Positions 1 through 9,059 of a stretch of 64,000 nt of DNA are shown here, piece after piece (the first letter of the stretch is position 1; each line of letters opens with the position of its first letter). The stretch is from Utricularia gibba (taxonomy: Eukaryota > Streptophyta > Magnoliopsida > Lamiales > Lentibulariaceae). Position numbers and translations under genes: made by a program. The notes under the pieces are model-generated. The model ran no database searches. It was not told the origin of the DNA and worked only from the letters and a program-made list of their open reading frames with translations. The stretch lies in the NCBI GenBank assembly GCA_002189035.1, contig NEEC01000011.1:1674001-1738000 (forward strand), read 5' to 3'.

Positions 1-830
1 GCCATACCATCCCGAGAGTAAGAGATACTATAGCTTGTTTTCTCTTTGATAACTTGTTGAACAATGGTAACTTTCATACCGAAGTCTACTTCAAGAAAAG
101 GTCTTGCACATTCTGCTATATACGTCAGTGTGATATTTCGATGAGATAGTGACTTTGAACCCAGACGTTTACATGTGTGCAGCTCCTCTAGTGCAGCTAT
201 CTTCCAAACAACATCACGAATGAAGTATGCACAACGAATCCGTCATTTGCATCTTTGCTCTTTCATCTTGTAACAACGATATTCGACATGCATCCCATCT
301 TGCACTTTGTATGTCCTAAATTCACATCCAATTTTGATTGTGTACATCACCACTTCATTATGAAAGGTGTCCTTTGATGCAAATCTCTGATGTTTAGAGA
401 AGGGAGAGCTTATCAAATGAAGAGGGTTTGTGACGTCCATGGAGTATTCATCTTCGTCTTCCAAGTTATTGATAATAAAAGATGGAGGTATCCATCATCC
501 ATCTCCAACATTAGCTCGCCTATTTGATGATTCAAACATGATCATCTCGTCCTCTTCTTGTGTTTCCTCAGTTGCATGTTCATCTTCGTCAAGTGGCTCA
601 TTGCCCTGAATATCAAAGTCGACATCGCAGTGTTGCATATAATCCACTAGAATGTCATTGCAACCTACAGGATCATCTATACATCGTACTCATGTGTTTC
701 CTCACCTCCGCACATATAGATTATACAATAGTCAAGCTAAATTTCAGGAACAACACATTAAAAAAATTCTTTCGCTTTCTATGTCACCATACCTTCAATC
801 ATTTCTTCTTCAGCACAGCAAATATTTAAA
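1..830 (-). pseudogene. MULE (Mutator-like) transposase relic, N-terminal part
   Basis: Read leftwards from about 830, this strand encodes an acidic Asp/Glu-rich stretch (about 690-480), then a MuDR-type DNA-binding domain (about 464-180), then the start of the transposase region, which runs off the window edge. The MuDR signature is visible: a block starting FASKDTFHNEVVMYTIKIG, a cysteine pair around RCYKMKEQRCK, and WKIAALEELHTCKR with the family's typical HTC. The frame stays open from 464 to base 1 except for one TGA at 243-245, placed where this family usually has Trp in its C-x-W motif, so TGG to TGA is the simplest explanation. A second stop separates the acidic leader. The family would act in the nucleus on Mutator terminal repeats; this copy is inactive. 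I found no terminal inverted repeat to the right. Confidence 0.72.
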
Positions 831-3230
831 TCAACGTTAAAGACATCTTCTGGGACTTGCTTTAACATGTGTTCCACGAAAAAGCCGAAACCATTTGTGC
901 ATGGCTTGGATTGAAAGCATACAAAAAAATACAATCTACTGTAACTGGAAAACTCGAGTACAGTTAGAAGAAGAATAAAAAAACTGAATTATTATTCGGA
1001 TTTCGTTTTGTGCTGGGTCTATGCCTCAAACCGAATACAATTCTTCATGAAGAGAATTTAGTGAAATACAACTCTCAAATCTTCAGATGGATATTGGTGG
1101 TAGATCATAGGCTCTATAATTGTTCGAGTATTCAATTGCGTTACCTCCATAAAAGATCTTGGCGATGATGCTGCCGGTATTCATCTCCTTGTTTGCAAAG
1201 ATTGCAGCACTCACGTACTAACTTATAAATGAGAGGCTAGTATTGAGTGAAAGATGAAGAAGTATGAGAATACACTGTTGCGTGTCGTTTCCTTAACAAA
1301 TCTTAAATATAGATAAAACGTAAAAAAAAAGAAGCATAGTACGAATATTAATCTCAGGGAGTTGTTTTTCATGAAAACTGTTTTGTAAAAAAACTTCTAC
1401 AAAATGTCACGGTTTTGTAAAAGGGGGTTTTTGAAATGCAGAAATGAAAGATACAACCTTAGTGATGAACCTTGAGTACGGGATGTAGTTCCTAGGAAAG
1501 AGATTACATATCCTTCCTTTGTTCATCCTTGCCTCGGTTTTCATTGATTTCTTCCGAATAGTCTACTCTCCCTTACACTTTGATTGACAAAAAGGCACGG
1601 GAATAGTCTCATGTGATTCTCCCTTGGACGATTAAGAAGACAAGAAGATTGCCTTCGATTGCCTTCAAAACCGAATTGCACGCATGTGCCCAATTGTTGC
1701 CAATGGCCAGTGGTAGGCTCGAGGTCACAACCTGTCCACTGTCGTGATACTTAGGCCATAAACAATCTGCTACTTCCCTCGAACCGGCAGGGTTGGAATT
1801 GGTGCTCTTCACCTTGATCTTCAACAAAATCCGCGAGGAGTGGCCTGCTACTTATGGACCTTCACTATGAATCGTTACAGAAAGACTACAACAAAATACG
1901 TGGAAGTATGCGAAATCCGAAATGAATTTAGTGAAAAAACGAGTATATTGCTTAGGATTTGGAAGGAAACTCCATCTTCTTCCAGAAACTAAAAGGTTTT
2001 AGTCACAAAAGGCCATGAAAACAGGAACGAAAATGGAAACGAAGTGTTCTTCCTCCTTGAGAGGAGGAAGAACTCAAAAGTTCTAAGTACAAGATAAGTG
2101 CGAAAAGAGAAGTTCTAATAGATTGTTCCAATTTGCTTTTATATCACTTCCCACGCGCATTAACTCCTTCTGGTCCTCTTCCCATCATTCCTTCTATCTT
2201 GCGTGTACCACCAACTTTCCTTTGCGTACAAGTTAGCGCTCAATCATTGCTGCAGACTCTAACTTGTCATAAGTCAGGGGCCTTGACCAGTGTCAGTCTT
2301 CCCCCACAATTGTTCCAAGTCACGTACAAGACACGAAAAGTCAGAGTCTGACCTCCTGCAATACTCCTACAACATTCCACAACTGCCTCTTGATATATCT
2401 AGGTCAAAGTGCATGAAAAAGACAAGAAAAATATATACAAAATAGAAGAATAAGAATTTTCTAGGAAAATCAATTACTTTTCAATATAATTTCTAATTGA
2501 ATAACTTAATACATGATATATATATATATAATAATACCTAATAAATAACTAGAAAATGACACTTAACATACACTTTTTTAATAATAAGTTGAAAAGGTGA
2601 AGCAAGATAGTACTAGCAAATCATGGTTTGGATTAAATTGTACATTCTACATTAGATTTTACTTTAGCTTTATGTCATATCATGTTTTCAACTCAAATGA
2701 TAGGAGGCACTGCTTAGGATGATATTTGCCTGGATGCTACTTCTCATTACATGCAGCATCCCGAACATACTATATGACTCTTCTGGATTGTGTATAATCC
2801 ATGAGTTTTGCAGTGTCTAAAAAATAAAACAGATGGTTTCACAAATTACTCAACAGAGGCAAATTAGATTCAAATAAACCCATCAAAATTGGGGATTTCT
2901 TCTGCACGAGAACATACCACACAGTGCTGATACAATCTTGCTCGAATGCGAAGCTGCTGGGCAAATATAGGTGTTAGATAGACCTTCCCCATCAAGTAAC
3001 TCCAATGTCATTGATTTCTGGTGGTGCTTTTCGATTTTTCATATTACATTGCAATATCTCGCTTCTTTCACAATTGTCGTCCATGTGAATGTGTAATGGC
3101 TTATTCATTCGTAGTGATGATAGGATATGCACTTCTGTTGATACTATTGTGAGAAAAATGAAATATAAGTTGAGCTACATTCAACAAAATATATTGCTAT
3201 TCATGTGTATCTTGCTGATATGATGCATTT
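831..3230. other. Intergenic, no confident gene
   Basis: Open frames at 1609-1827 (-) and 2133-2351 (+) are about 72 codons and match nothing I recognise. Composition is moderate to 2.4 kb, then AT-rich with a TA microsatellite near 2516-2532. Since relics of transposons lie on both sides, this stretch is probably also degraded mobile DNA, but nothing in it proves this. Confidence 0.4.
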
Positions 3231-3239
3231 TCTGTTAAA

Positions 3240-3491
3240 ATGGTGAACATATTTCGTGCTAAATATGGCATTCCACATGATTATACTCTTGTGATACCAA
3301 GTGGTCAATCTACTCCTGGTATGACACTTCCCATTAAGTATGAGACAGGGACAATAATCATAGTGAAGGCATTTGAAATTGGCATAAAATTCCCTCTAAA
3401 TCCATTTTTTATCAACTTACTCACTCACTTGAATCTTCCACTGGGTGCACTTACACCATCAACATTGCTTATGGTATTTACTTTCTTGTAA
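3240..3491 (+). pseudogene. Relic of a gypsy-type 'putative transposon protein' N-terminal domain
   Basis: The 83-codon frame starts FRAKYGIPHDYTL and continues with IKFPLNPFFINLLTHLNLP and LGALTPSTLLMV. This matches the usual plan of the plant gypsy-type domain PF04195 (a 'YGIP' start, then 'G.+.PLHPF...LL..L.L...QL.PN.W'), recalled from the family rather than searched. It is cut off after LMVFTFL, where intact members continue for another hundred or so residues, and there is no companion polyprotein. I read it as a dead fragment. The coiled-coil relic at 5.1-5.4 kb could be its separated C-terminal part, because these proteins usually end in long coiled coils; if so, the 3.67-4.81 kb element inserted between them. 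Confidence 0.5.
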
Positions 3492-3750
3492 TTTTGCATT
3501 GAAGAAGGAATCGAACCTACTATAATTCGTTTCCTTTGCATTGTACGGATGAAGTGAGAACCCCAAACTCTTGGATGGTATTTTTAGTCTTACAATCACC
3601 AACCTTTACTCTCTATGGCATCGAGAGCATTTGCCAATTGGTATAAGTATAACATTATTGAGTTGCGTTAGTAAAATATATATTTAATAAATGTGTATTG
3701 GTAAAATACATAAGTTAATACAATGGTTAGTAAAATACATATTTTGGGTG

Positions 3751-3870
3751 TGTGTCAGTGTTGCAGTGGAGAGATGGAGGGAGAGAGAGGATGAGGCGAG
3801 GGGTTATGTCAATATTGCAGTGAAGTGTTGGGGTGAAGAGATGGGGGGAGAGAGAGGAGGGAGTGATGGG
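3751..3870. repeat. Purine-rich imperfect tandem repeat, two copies of about 68 bp
   Basis: The block containing 'attgcagtg' (first copy 'gttgcagtg'), followed by 'agagatgg' and 'gggagagagagga', occurs at about 3755-3800 and again at about 3811-3862. The second copy has an extra 'aagtgttggggtg'. One strand is nearly all G and A over 30-bp stretches. Confidence 0.6.
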
Positions 3871-3893
3871 TTAATGTAGAGTTGGGTATGTAA

Positions 3894-4005
3894 GTGGGTT
3901 ACATAACCCACGTCCATGTGTGATGCTGAGGACACACGGATGTGGGTTACATAACCCACGTCCGTATGTAATGTTGAGAACACGGACGTGGGTTTCATAA
4001 CCCAC
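3894..4005. repeat. Tandem array of palindromes (three copies, 46-48 bp period)
   Basis: The near-perfect palindrome gtgggttacataacccac occurs at 3894-3911 and 3942-3959, and with one change (gtgggtttcataacccac) at 3988-4005. Flanking bases extend the middle copy: 'cacggatgtggg' on one side faces 'cccacgtccgta' on the other, so each unit could fold into a hairpin with arms of about 15 bp. A degraded fourth copy follows near 4025. Confidence 0.75.
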
Positions 4006-4012
4006 GCTCGTG

Positions 4013-5050
4013 TGAGTTGCCGATGGATGTGGGTAACACATGAAATTCTATTTACTTATAATTTTTATTTAAATCAATTAATATAATTTAAATAATTAAA
4101 ATATCAGTAATTCGTTTTTCTATATTTAATTCATAAGAATTTATAATTATAAATTTTATAAATGTTTTGTTTGTATATTAATGAATATCTTTGTAAAAAA
4201 ATACTAACATGTTGATACTATTATTCACTACTTTTATTAAAAATATTACTTTAAAATATATTTCAATTTGATCATTATGTCATTTGGTGTGGTTAAAAAA
4301 ATTATAATTTATTTAGGGTAATGATTTTCATACTATGTTTTACATATAAAAATTAATTGGAAAATTATTTTTATTGTGATTTTTGATTAAATAGATAAAA
4401 TATTTCTTATATTAATGAAATTACATATGACATTTTTTATTTAAAATTAATATATTTATTATATTATTAATATTTAATATTGATAATTGATATATTAATA
4501 ACATTTAATATACTTTTTAAAATTATAATATTATGTATTAATTCGGATGTGACAGGTCAACACTGGATTTGACCGGTCAAATATGGGTTTTGAACCAAAC
4601 CAGCTCCATTACGGTCTGGTTTGAAATACCTCATGTGACATGTAAGAATGCAATAATTACAACCTGTAATTTTGTTGGATAGTACAAATTGAACTTCAAG
4701 ATTCACTGAGAATAATGTAAAAAAAATGAAAAACATGTATTTTACAAAGCATTTCTCAATGCTGTGTATTTTTCCAATCATTTTTTTAAATGGTGTATTT
4801 TGCTAATTTTCTCGCATTATTGTTATGCCACCATCATATGCCAATTAGACATTTCTCTTGTTGTATTCAAATAGCAGGGACATTAACATAGCTTGTGTGT
4901 TTAACAAACTGCCTAAAGAGGACTATGATGATATGATGTAATGTCTTCAGGGGAAAAAACTATCAATAGAAACAAATACTACTCATGTGCTTAGGAACGT
5001 TCGAGGTAAATTTTGTTTTATCATTCATGCTTCTTTTCTATTTTTTACAA
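4013..5050. other. AT-rich stretch, no gene
   Basis: 4050-4540 is very AT-rich with only short A/T runs. Around 4550-4620 there are several TTGAC/GGTCAA motifs in inverted arrangement. The 74-codon minus-strand frame at 4557-4781 has no recognisable similarity. Confidence 0.5.
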
Positions 5051-5064
5051 ATATATCTGATGCA

Positions 5065-5560
5065 GGTTTATGGCATATTCATGGAGTTCCAGAGTAGAGT
5101 CGTGCAGAGGAGGAAGCAAGATGGGGACATCGAAGGAAAAGAGCACAACAAAGACAAATAGATGAAGAAAGTGAAAATGAGGAGATGGAGAAAGACATGA
5201 TGGCTTCTAAGCAACAAGAGATAGAACTACAAAAATTGGTGAAGGAAAATGAAGTTGTTGTTGAGGACCTCAAGAATGCTAGACTCGAGATTGCTACTCT
5301 TAAGAATGAAGTGGAAGAAATGAGAAAACAAGCGCAACAACTGAATGTGGAGCTCACGGTTCAAAGGTCACAAGAGCTAGTAATATAACAAATAAAAGAT
5401 TGGAAAAACAACTAGATAATGTCAACCACTTCTGAAATAAAAGGAAGGACAAATCTTCACTTACAAGACTACACTTCAAAGCTTGAATGTGCCTCTTGAA
5501 GATATTCCGATCACAATCCATGTAATTTATCCCGAGGAAGAGCCATGTAGAAATCAAGGA
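5065..5560 (+). pseudogene. Coiled-coil transposon protein relic
   Basis: An open frame from about 5098 to 5388 encodes a charged, heptad-rich segment (KQQEIELQKLVKENEVVVED, then EIATLKNEVEEMRKQAQQLN), a clear coiled coil. A TAG at 5095-5097 interrupts the frame just after GLWHIHGVPE. An intron-like 3' splice site (ctgatgcag) precedes 5066. Downstream, to about 5595, the DNA still looks weakly coding but has several stops. Coiled coils of this kind end both the PF04195 gypsy-type proteins and the En/Spm (PF03004) transposase-associated ORFs; the hairpin array downstream slightly favours En/Spm (CACTA). No function remains. Confidence 0.45.
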
Positions 5561-5751
5561 AGAAGGAAGGGAAAGGAGAAGAAACGGTAGGAGATGGCCA
5601 TGATCTTTATTTTGAATGTTTTTTATGAATATTTCGTAGTAGTGACAGACTTTTGTTTTTTTAGTTGGTTATTTACAATGTTTTGCATAAGACTACATTT
5701 TTGGTTTAGGGAGAAATTTTGAGTTGATCTCATATGTATAAATTCAAATTT

Positions 5752-6200
5752 GTGTCACTCTATTGGAATGCTAATGTTCCAAAAGAGTTATGCCGTATGT
5801 ATCACTTATGAGACCTTTTCTGGACGTTGCTTGTAATTGAAAGTAACACCCAAAATATGTTAGGCGCTACTTATTATTCTAAGCGGCGTCCAATACATCT
5901 TGGGCATTGCTTGTTATTCAAAGCAACGTCCACAATATATACATTAGTTTCTTTAAAATAATCGAAAATTTTGTCATGCATACAAAGATTTAATTGTTTT
6001 AATGGATGAAAATATTTTGAGGACAACCCTCAAGTTGTTGATCGAAACTATATCACTTTATTGGAATACTCATGTTTCAAAAGAGTGATGTAGTATGTGT
6101 TCACTTATGAGACCTTTGTTGGGCGTGGTTTCCTATCCAAAGCCACGCCTAAAAAAGGTTGGACGCTACTTATAATTCTAAAAATCATTCGAAAAATATT
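5752..6200. repeat. Duplicated block carrying an array of imperfect hairpins
   Basis: Two diverged copies of one block start at about 5752 and 6050 (shared words: 'ttggaat', 'caaaagagt', 'cacttatgagacc'). Each leads into palindromes of about 33 bp: 'ggacgttgctt...gaaagtaac' near 5821, 'ggcgctactt...aagcggcgtcc' near 5862, 'gggcattgctt...aaagcaacgtcc' near 5905, 'gggcgtggttt...aaagccacgcc' near 6120, and a decayed one near 6162. Arrays of subterminal palindromes like this are typical of CACTA-type ends; this assignment is inference. Confidence 0.6.
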
Positions 6201-6501
6201 TATATTTAGTTATTTTATAAAAAATATATATTTCAAATAAATTGTTATATATATCAATTATATGATTAATAGAGACATGATAAAATATTTTAGGATTAAA
6301 CATAATATGGTGAAATCATTTAATATAATAATTAAAAATAATATTTACATATTTTTTACGTAATGATTCAATATTACAACATATGGAATTATTATCTAAT
6401 ATTTATATTACTATTTATTTTATATCTTTTAGATTGAATAATATTATATATCATATTTTATTACAATGTTTTTCAATAATATACAATTTAAATTATATAA
6501 T

Positions 6502-6738
6502 ATATTATTGATTATTGTTTCTTACAAGTTTAATAAAATAATGAATATACATATATATAATCTCATACATAAAAAAAAACAAAATCAGGAAATACATTAA
6601 CATATCATTGTATTATATTATTGATTATTGTTTCTTACAATTTTAATAAAATAATGAATATACATATAGTTTTATATATATATATAATCTCATATATAAA
6701 AAAAAACAAAATCAAAAAATATATTGACATATCAGTGT
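6502..6738. repeat. Tandem duplication of about 117 bp, two copies
   Basis: 'ttattgattattgtttctta' begins both copies (about 6505 and 6622). They share 'ataaaataatgaatatacat', 'aatctcata', 'aaaaaaaaacaaaatca' and end with 'acatatca'. The second copy has a few extra bases in the TA-rich centre. Confidence 0.75.
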
Positions 6739-6887
6739 TTTTTTTTTTTAACATTCATTAATAAAAATAATACTAAAAATGAATATTTTGCAAAAAAATT
6801 TGAAAGAATAAGTATTTTTCAAATTAGGTAGAAGAGATATGAGTATTTTTCAAATGAACCCCACTACGCACCCTTAAAATTCATTCA

Positions 6888-7589
6888 TCATATTGGACTG
6901 AATTCATGGATTGAATCGGAGGAAACCACAACACGAGTGTAACCAAAATTTCTGACAAAACAAGCCAGGAGCCTGTCCTCGATTACTTGCTCGCAAGGAA
7001 GAGCTTCTTCAGCTTCTTTTTCCAACGAAGTTACCTCCTTATCTGCGATCCCACAAGGCACAATATGCTGGAAATAACTCAAATCAGTACTGATGTTGAA
7101 CGCCAGACCGTGAGAAGTAATCCCAGAAGAAATACGAACCCCGATCGCACCTATCTTCCTCTCCCCAACCCAAACACCCCATTCACCACCTGCACCTCCT
7201 GCTCGGCAACCTACCCCATACAATGAGGCGAGTTCGATCATAGTCGATTCCAGCTTCTCCACGTACTTTCTGGCTTTCAAACCAAGCTCTTTCAGAGAAA
7301 CAATGGGATACAGAACTGCCTGGTGAGGACCATGAAAAGTGACGTCTCCCCCCCTCTGTGTGTAGTGAACTTCAGCACCCATGGCTTTTAGCTCCATTTC
7401 AGATTTGAGAAGATTGTGATCAGTACGCCGTTTCCCCAATGTGTAAGTTGGTGGATGTTGTAAGCAGAGAAGAGTGTCTGGGATCCTGTGCAGCTTCCGC
7501 TCTAAGACCAACTTCTCTTGGAGGTTCAATGCCTCTGCATAGTTGACGACACCCATCTTCCGTACGACCAGGGTTCGAATTGCTGCCAT
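6888..7589 (-). CDS. LIP2: Octanoyltransferase (lipoyl-ACP protein N-octanoyltransferase), LIP2-type
   Basis: Moves the octanoyl group from acyl carrier protein to a lysine of the lipoyl domains of enzymes such as the pyruvate and glycine decarboxylase complexes; lipoyl synthase then adds sulfur. The 233-residue product matches the size of mitochondrial LIP2. Family LipB signatures are present: LQHPPTYTLGKR, RGGDVTFHGPHQ, the lysine in GERKIGAIGVRI, and the catalytic-cysteine motif HIVPCGIADKEVTSL. I start at the ATG at 7589 (MAAIRTLVVRKMG): upstream in frame there is an intron-like polypyrimidine tract and a CAG acceptor three bases before the ATG, so the longer open frame to 7871 is probably 5'-UTR intron. 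The PI4K-gamma pseudogene begins less than 450 bp upstream on the same strand. The frame is intact. Confidence 0.93.
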   Translation of the reverse strand: MAAIRTLVVRKMGVVNYAEALNLQEKLVLERKLHRIPDTLLCLQHPPTYTLGKRRTDHNLLKSEMELKAMGAEVHYTQRGGDVTFHGPHQAVLYPIVSLKELGLKARKYVEKLESTMIELASLYGVGCRAGGAGGEWGVWVGERKIGAIGVRISSGITSHGLAFNISTDLSYFQHIVPCGIADKEVTSLEKEAEEALPCEQVIEDRLLACFVRNFGYTRVVVSSDSIHEFSPI

Positions 7590-7991
7590 GCCCTGAAAAA
7601 TGAAAAAAAAATCATGTAGATTGTAGACACTCCATATCAGAAAATCGAAAATGTTTAAAAGAAAGAACACAATTATATTGTTAATGAATTTCAAGGTAAG
7701 TAGCCTAAGAACTCGCGGCAATCCTTTTAGAATATGTACATCTTCTGTGCCATCACAAAACAGGAAGGGGGTCAATTCCACAAACTTCAAGTCACATGAA
7801 ATTATCGAACCCAAAGGGCCTAATTTAATAGGGAATTCCCAGATTCTAATCTGATTCAAGAGTTCCTTCAAGTCAACTCATTCCCGAAGCAAGTCAAGAT
7901 TGACCATTTAGGAACAAATGAGAAGAAGAGCACTGGCGATAAAGAAAATGTACACCCCAATCAAAACCATATGCATAATCATATTCGTTAT

Positions 7992-8062
7992 CTGTGCCAC
8001 AATGGTTGTCCTAAATCATGGTTGTCAGGTGTATTGCTGAGATAACCTGCATTGTGGCACAG
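7992..8062. repeat. Perfect 13-bp inverted repeat
   Basis: ctgtgccacaatg (7992-8004) is followed 45 bases later by its exact reverse complement (8050-8062). It lies at the broken end of the PI4K-gamma pseudogene, between the last homologous residue and the LIP2 upstream region. Confidence 0.75.
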
Positions 8063-9059
8063 ATGGACTCCCCAAACAGCTGCATCTGCCTCCATTACTC
8101 TCAATGAGATCCACAGCCTCCTTTGTGTTAAGGATTCTAATATCCAAAATTCCAATTCGATGAACAGCAGCAACAGGGAAACTTGATGTTCCATGATCAC
8201 TGGCATCAAAGTCATGGGGAATGAACTGCTGCAAGGTTGCAATCTTGCTACACAAATTTTTATCCTGAGTCATGATTCCAGTCATGCCACCATTCACATT
8301 GAAGATCGAGTAATCTTCACAAGCGCAGTAGGTGGAACATTAGCAAAATAATCGTAGTCAAGCAGATAAGCAGCCACCTCTCTGTAACCTGTTTCCCCAA
8401 CTCTCACAGATCGTTTTAAGCCAGGCTGCCCGAGAGCTTTACCGACAAAGCCCTTTGGATTGTTAGGCGCAAAAGGCTCTTCATCTGTGGGCTTCACGAT
8501 TGCTCCACGTTCCCCTCTGATGTTTCGGAAATAGTATGCACCCCCAAGCCCACTATGAACTCGAATAGGAGCAATTCCATTCTTCACTGCCTTGACAATT
8601 TCCTTGACTATCTTTCTTGTCTTGGCAATGTGTTTTGAATTCCCTATTATCTCAATCGGACCACTCTCATCTCTTTTCTGAACGTCCCGACCTGTGGGGG
8701 AGAGACAGGGAGTTGAGGAGCTCCGATGGATCAAATTCCTAGTCAACAAGAGAGGGGAATCATTCCGAATGGCAACTTAGATCATTTTTCAGAACCATAT
8801 CACCAAACGTCAGCGAACTCTCCTCAATTGGGAAATTCAGAGCAACCTGCAACCTCCTCTTTACCATATGAGCATTGTCATTTCTGTCCGATTCCAGACC
8901 CAAAACACAACCAGTCTCAGTTTGTACAAAAACCCTTCTTCTGCCAGTAGGTTTGCTTTCGAACATGTTGGATCCAGGGAAATCCACAGTACTAGGTGGA
9001 TTCTTTAAAATAGCCACAGCCATCTCAGTCTGTACAGGGCTATCGAACTTATTAGACAT
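8025..9059 (-). pseudogene. Truncated, frameshifted phosphatidylinositol 4-kinase gamma
   Basis: Plant type II PI4K-gamma proteins have an N-terminal ubiquitin-like region followed by a PI3/4-kinase-like domain. The start MSNKFDSPVQTEMAV and the block GRRRVFVQTETGCVLGLE belong to the ubiquitin-like part; GGAYYFRN, IVKPTDEEPFAPNNPKGFVG and RVGETGYREVAAYLLD are from the kinase N-lobe. Three lesions are visible. One extra base at 8774-8775 ends the first frame soon after MVLKNDLS. The frame is lost again at 8305-8309, best explained by a 4-bp loss just after KIT. Similarity stops after HRIGILDIRILNT (8124), exactly where the catalytic loop should begin, and is replaced by about 33 unrelated codons and a stop. 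The catalytic half is absent from the window, so this copy cannot be an active kinase. Confidence 0.85.

Larger units (their letters stand above)
3666..4812. mobile_element. Candidate non-autonomous element with inverted repetitive ends
   Basis: The left end (3666-3746) has three copies, about 30 bp apart, of a motif of the form TTRGTAAAATACAT. The right end (4733-4808), read on the opposite strand, has three related copies in the same order and spacing (TTAGCAAAATACAC, ATTGGAAAAATACAC, TTTGTAAAATACAT). The result is a 1.15-kb unit bounded by inverted repeat arrays, with no coding capacity inside. It contains the purine-rich tandem repeat and the palindromic array listed separately. No clear target-site duplication could be confirmed by eye, so the exact ends and class are open. 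Confidence 0.45.

Noticed and set aside
7590-7871. N-terminal extension of LIP2
   Set aside because: It crosses a polypyrimidine tract and CAG acceptor and has no LipB similarity; better explained as intron or leader.
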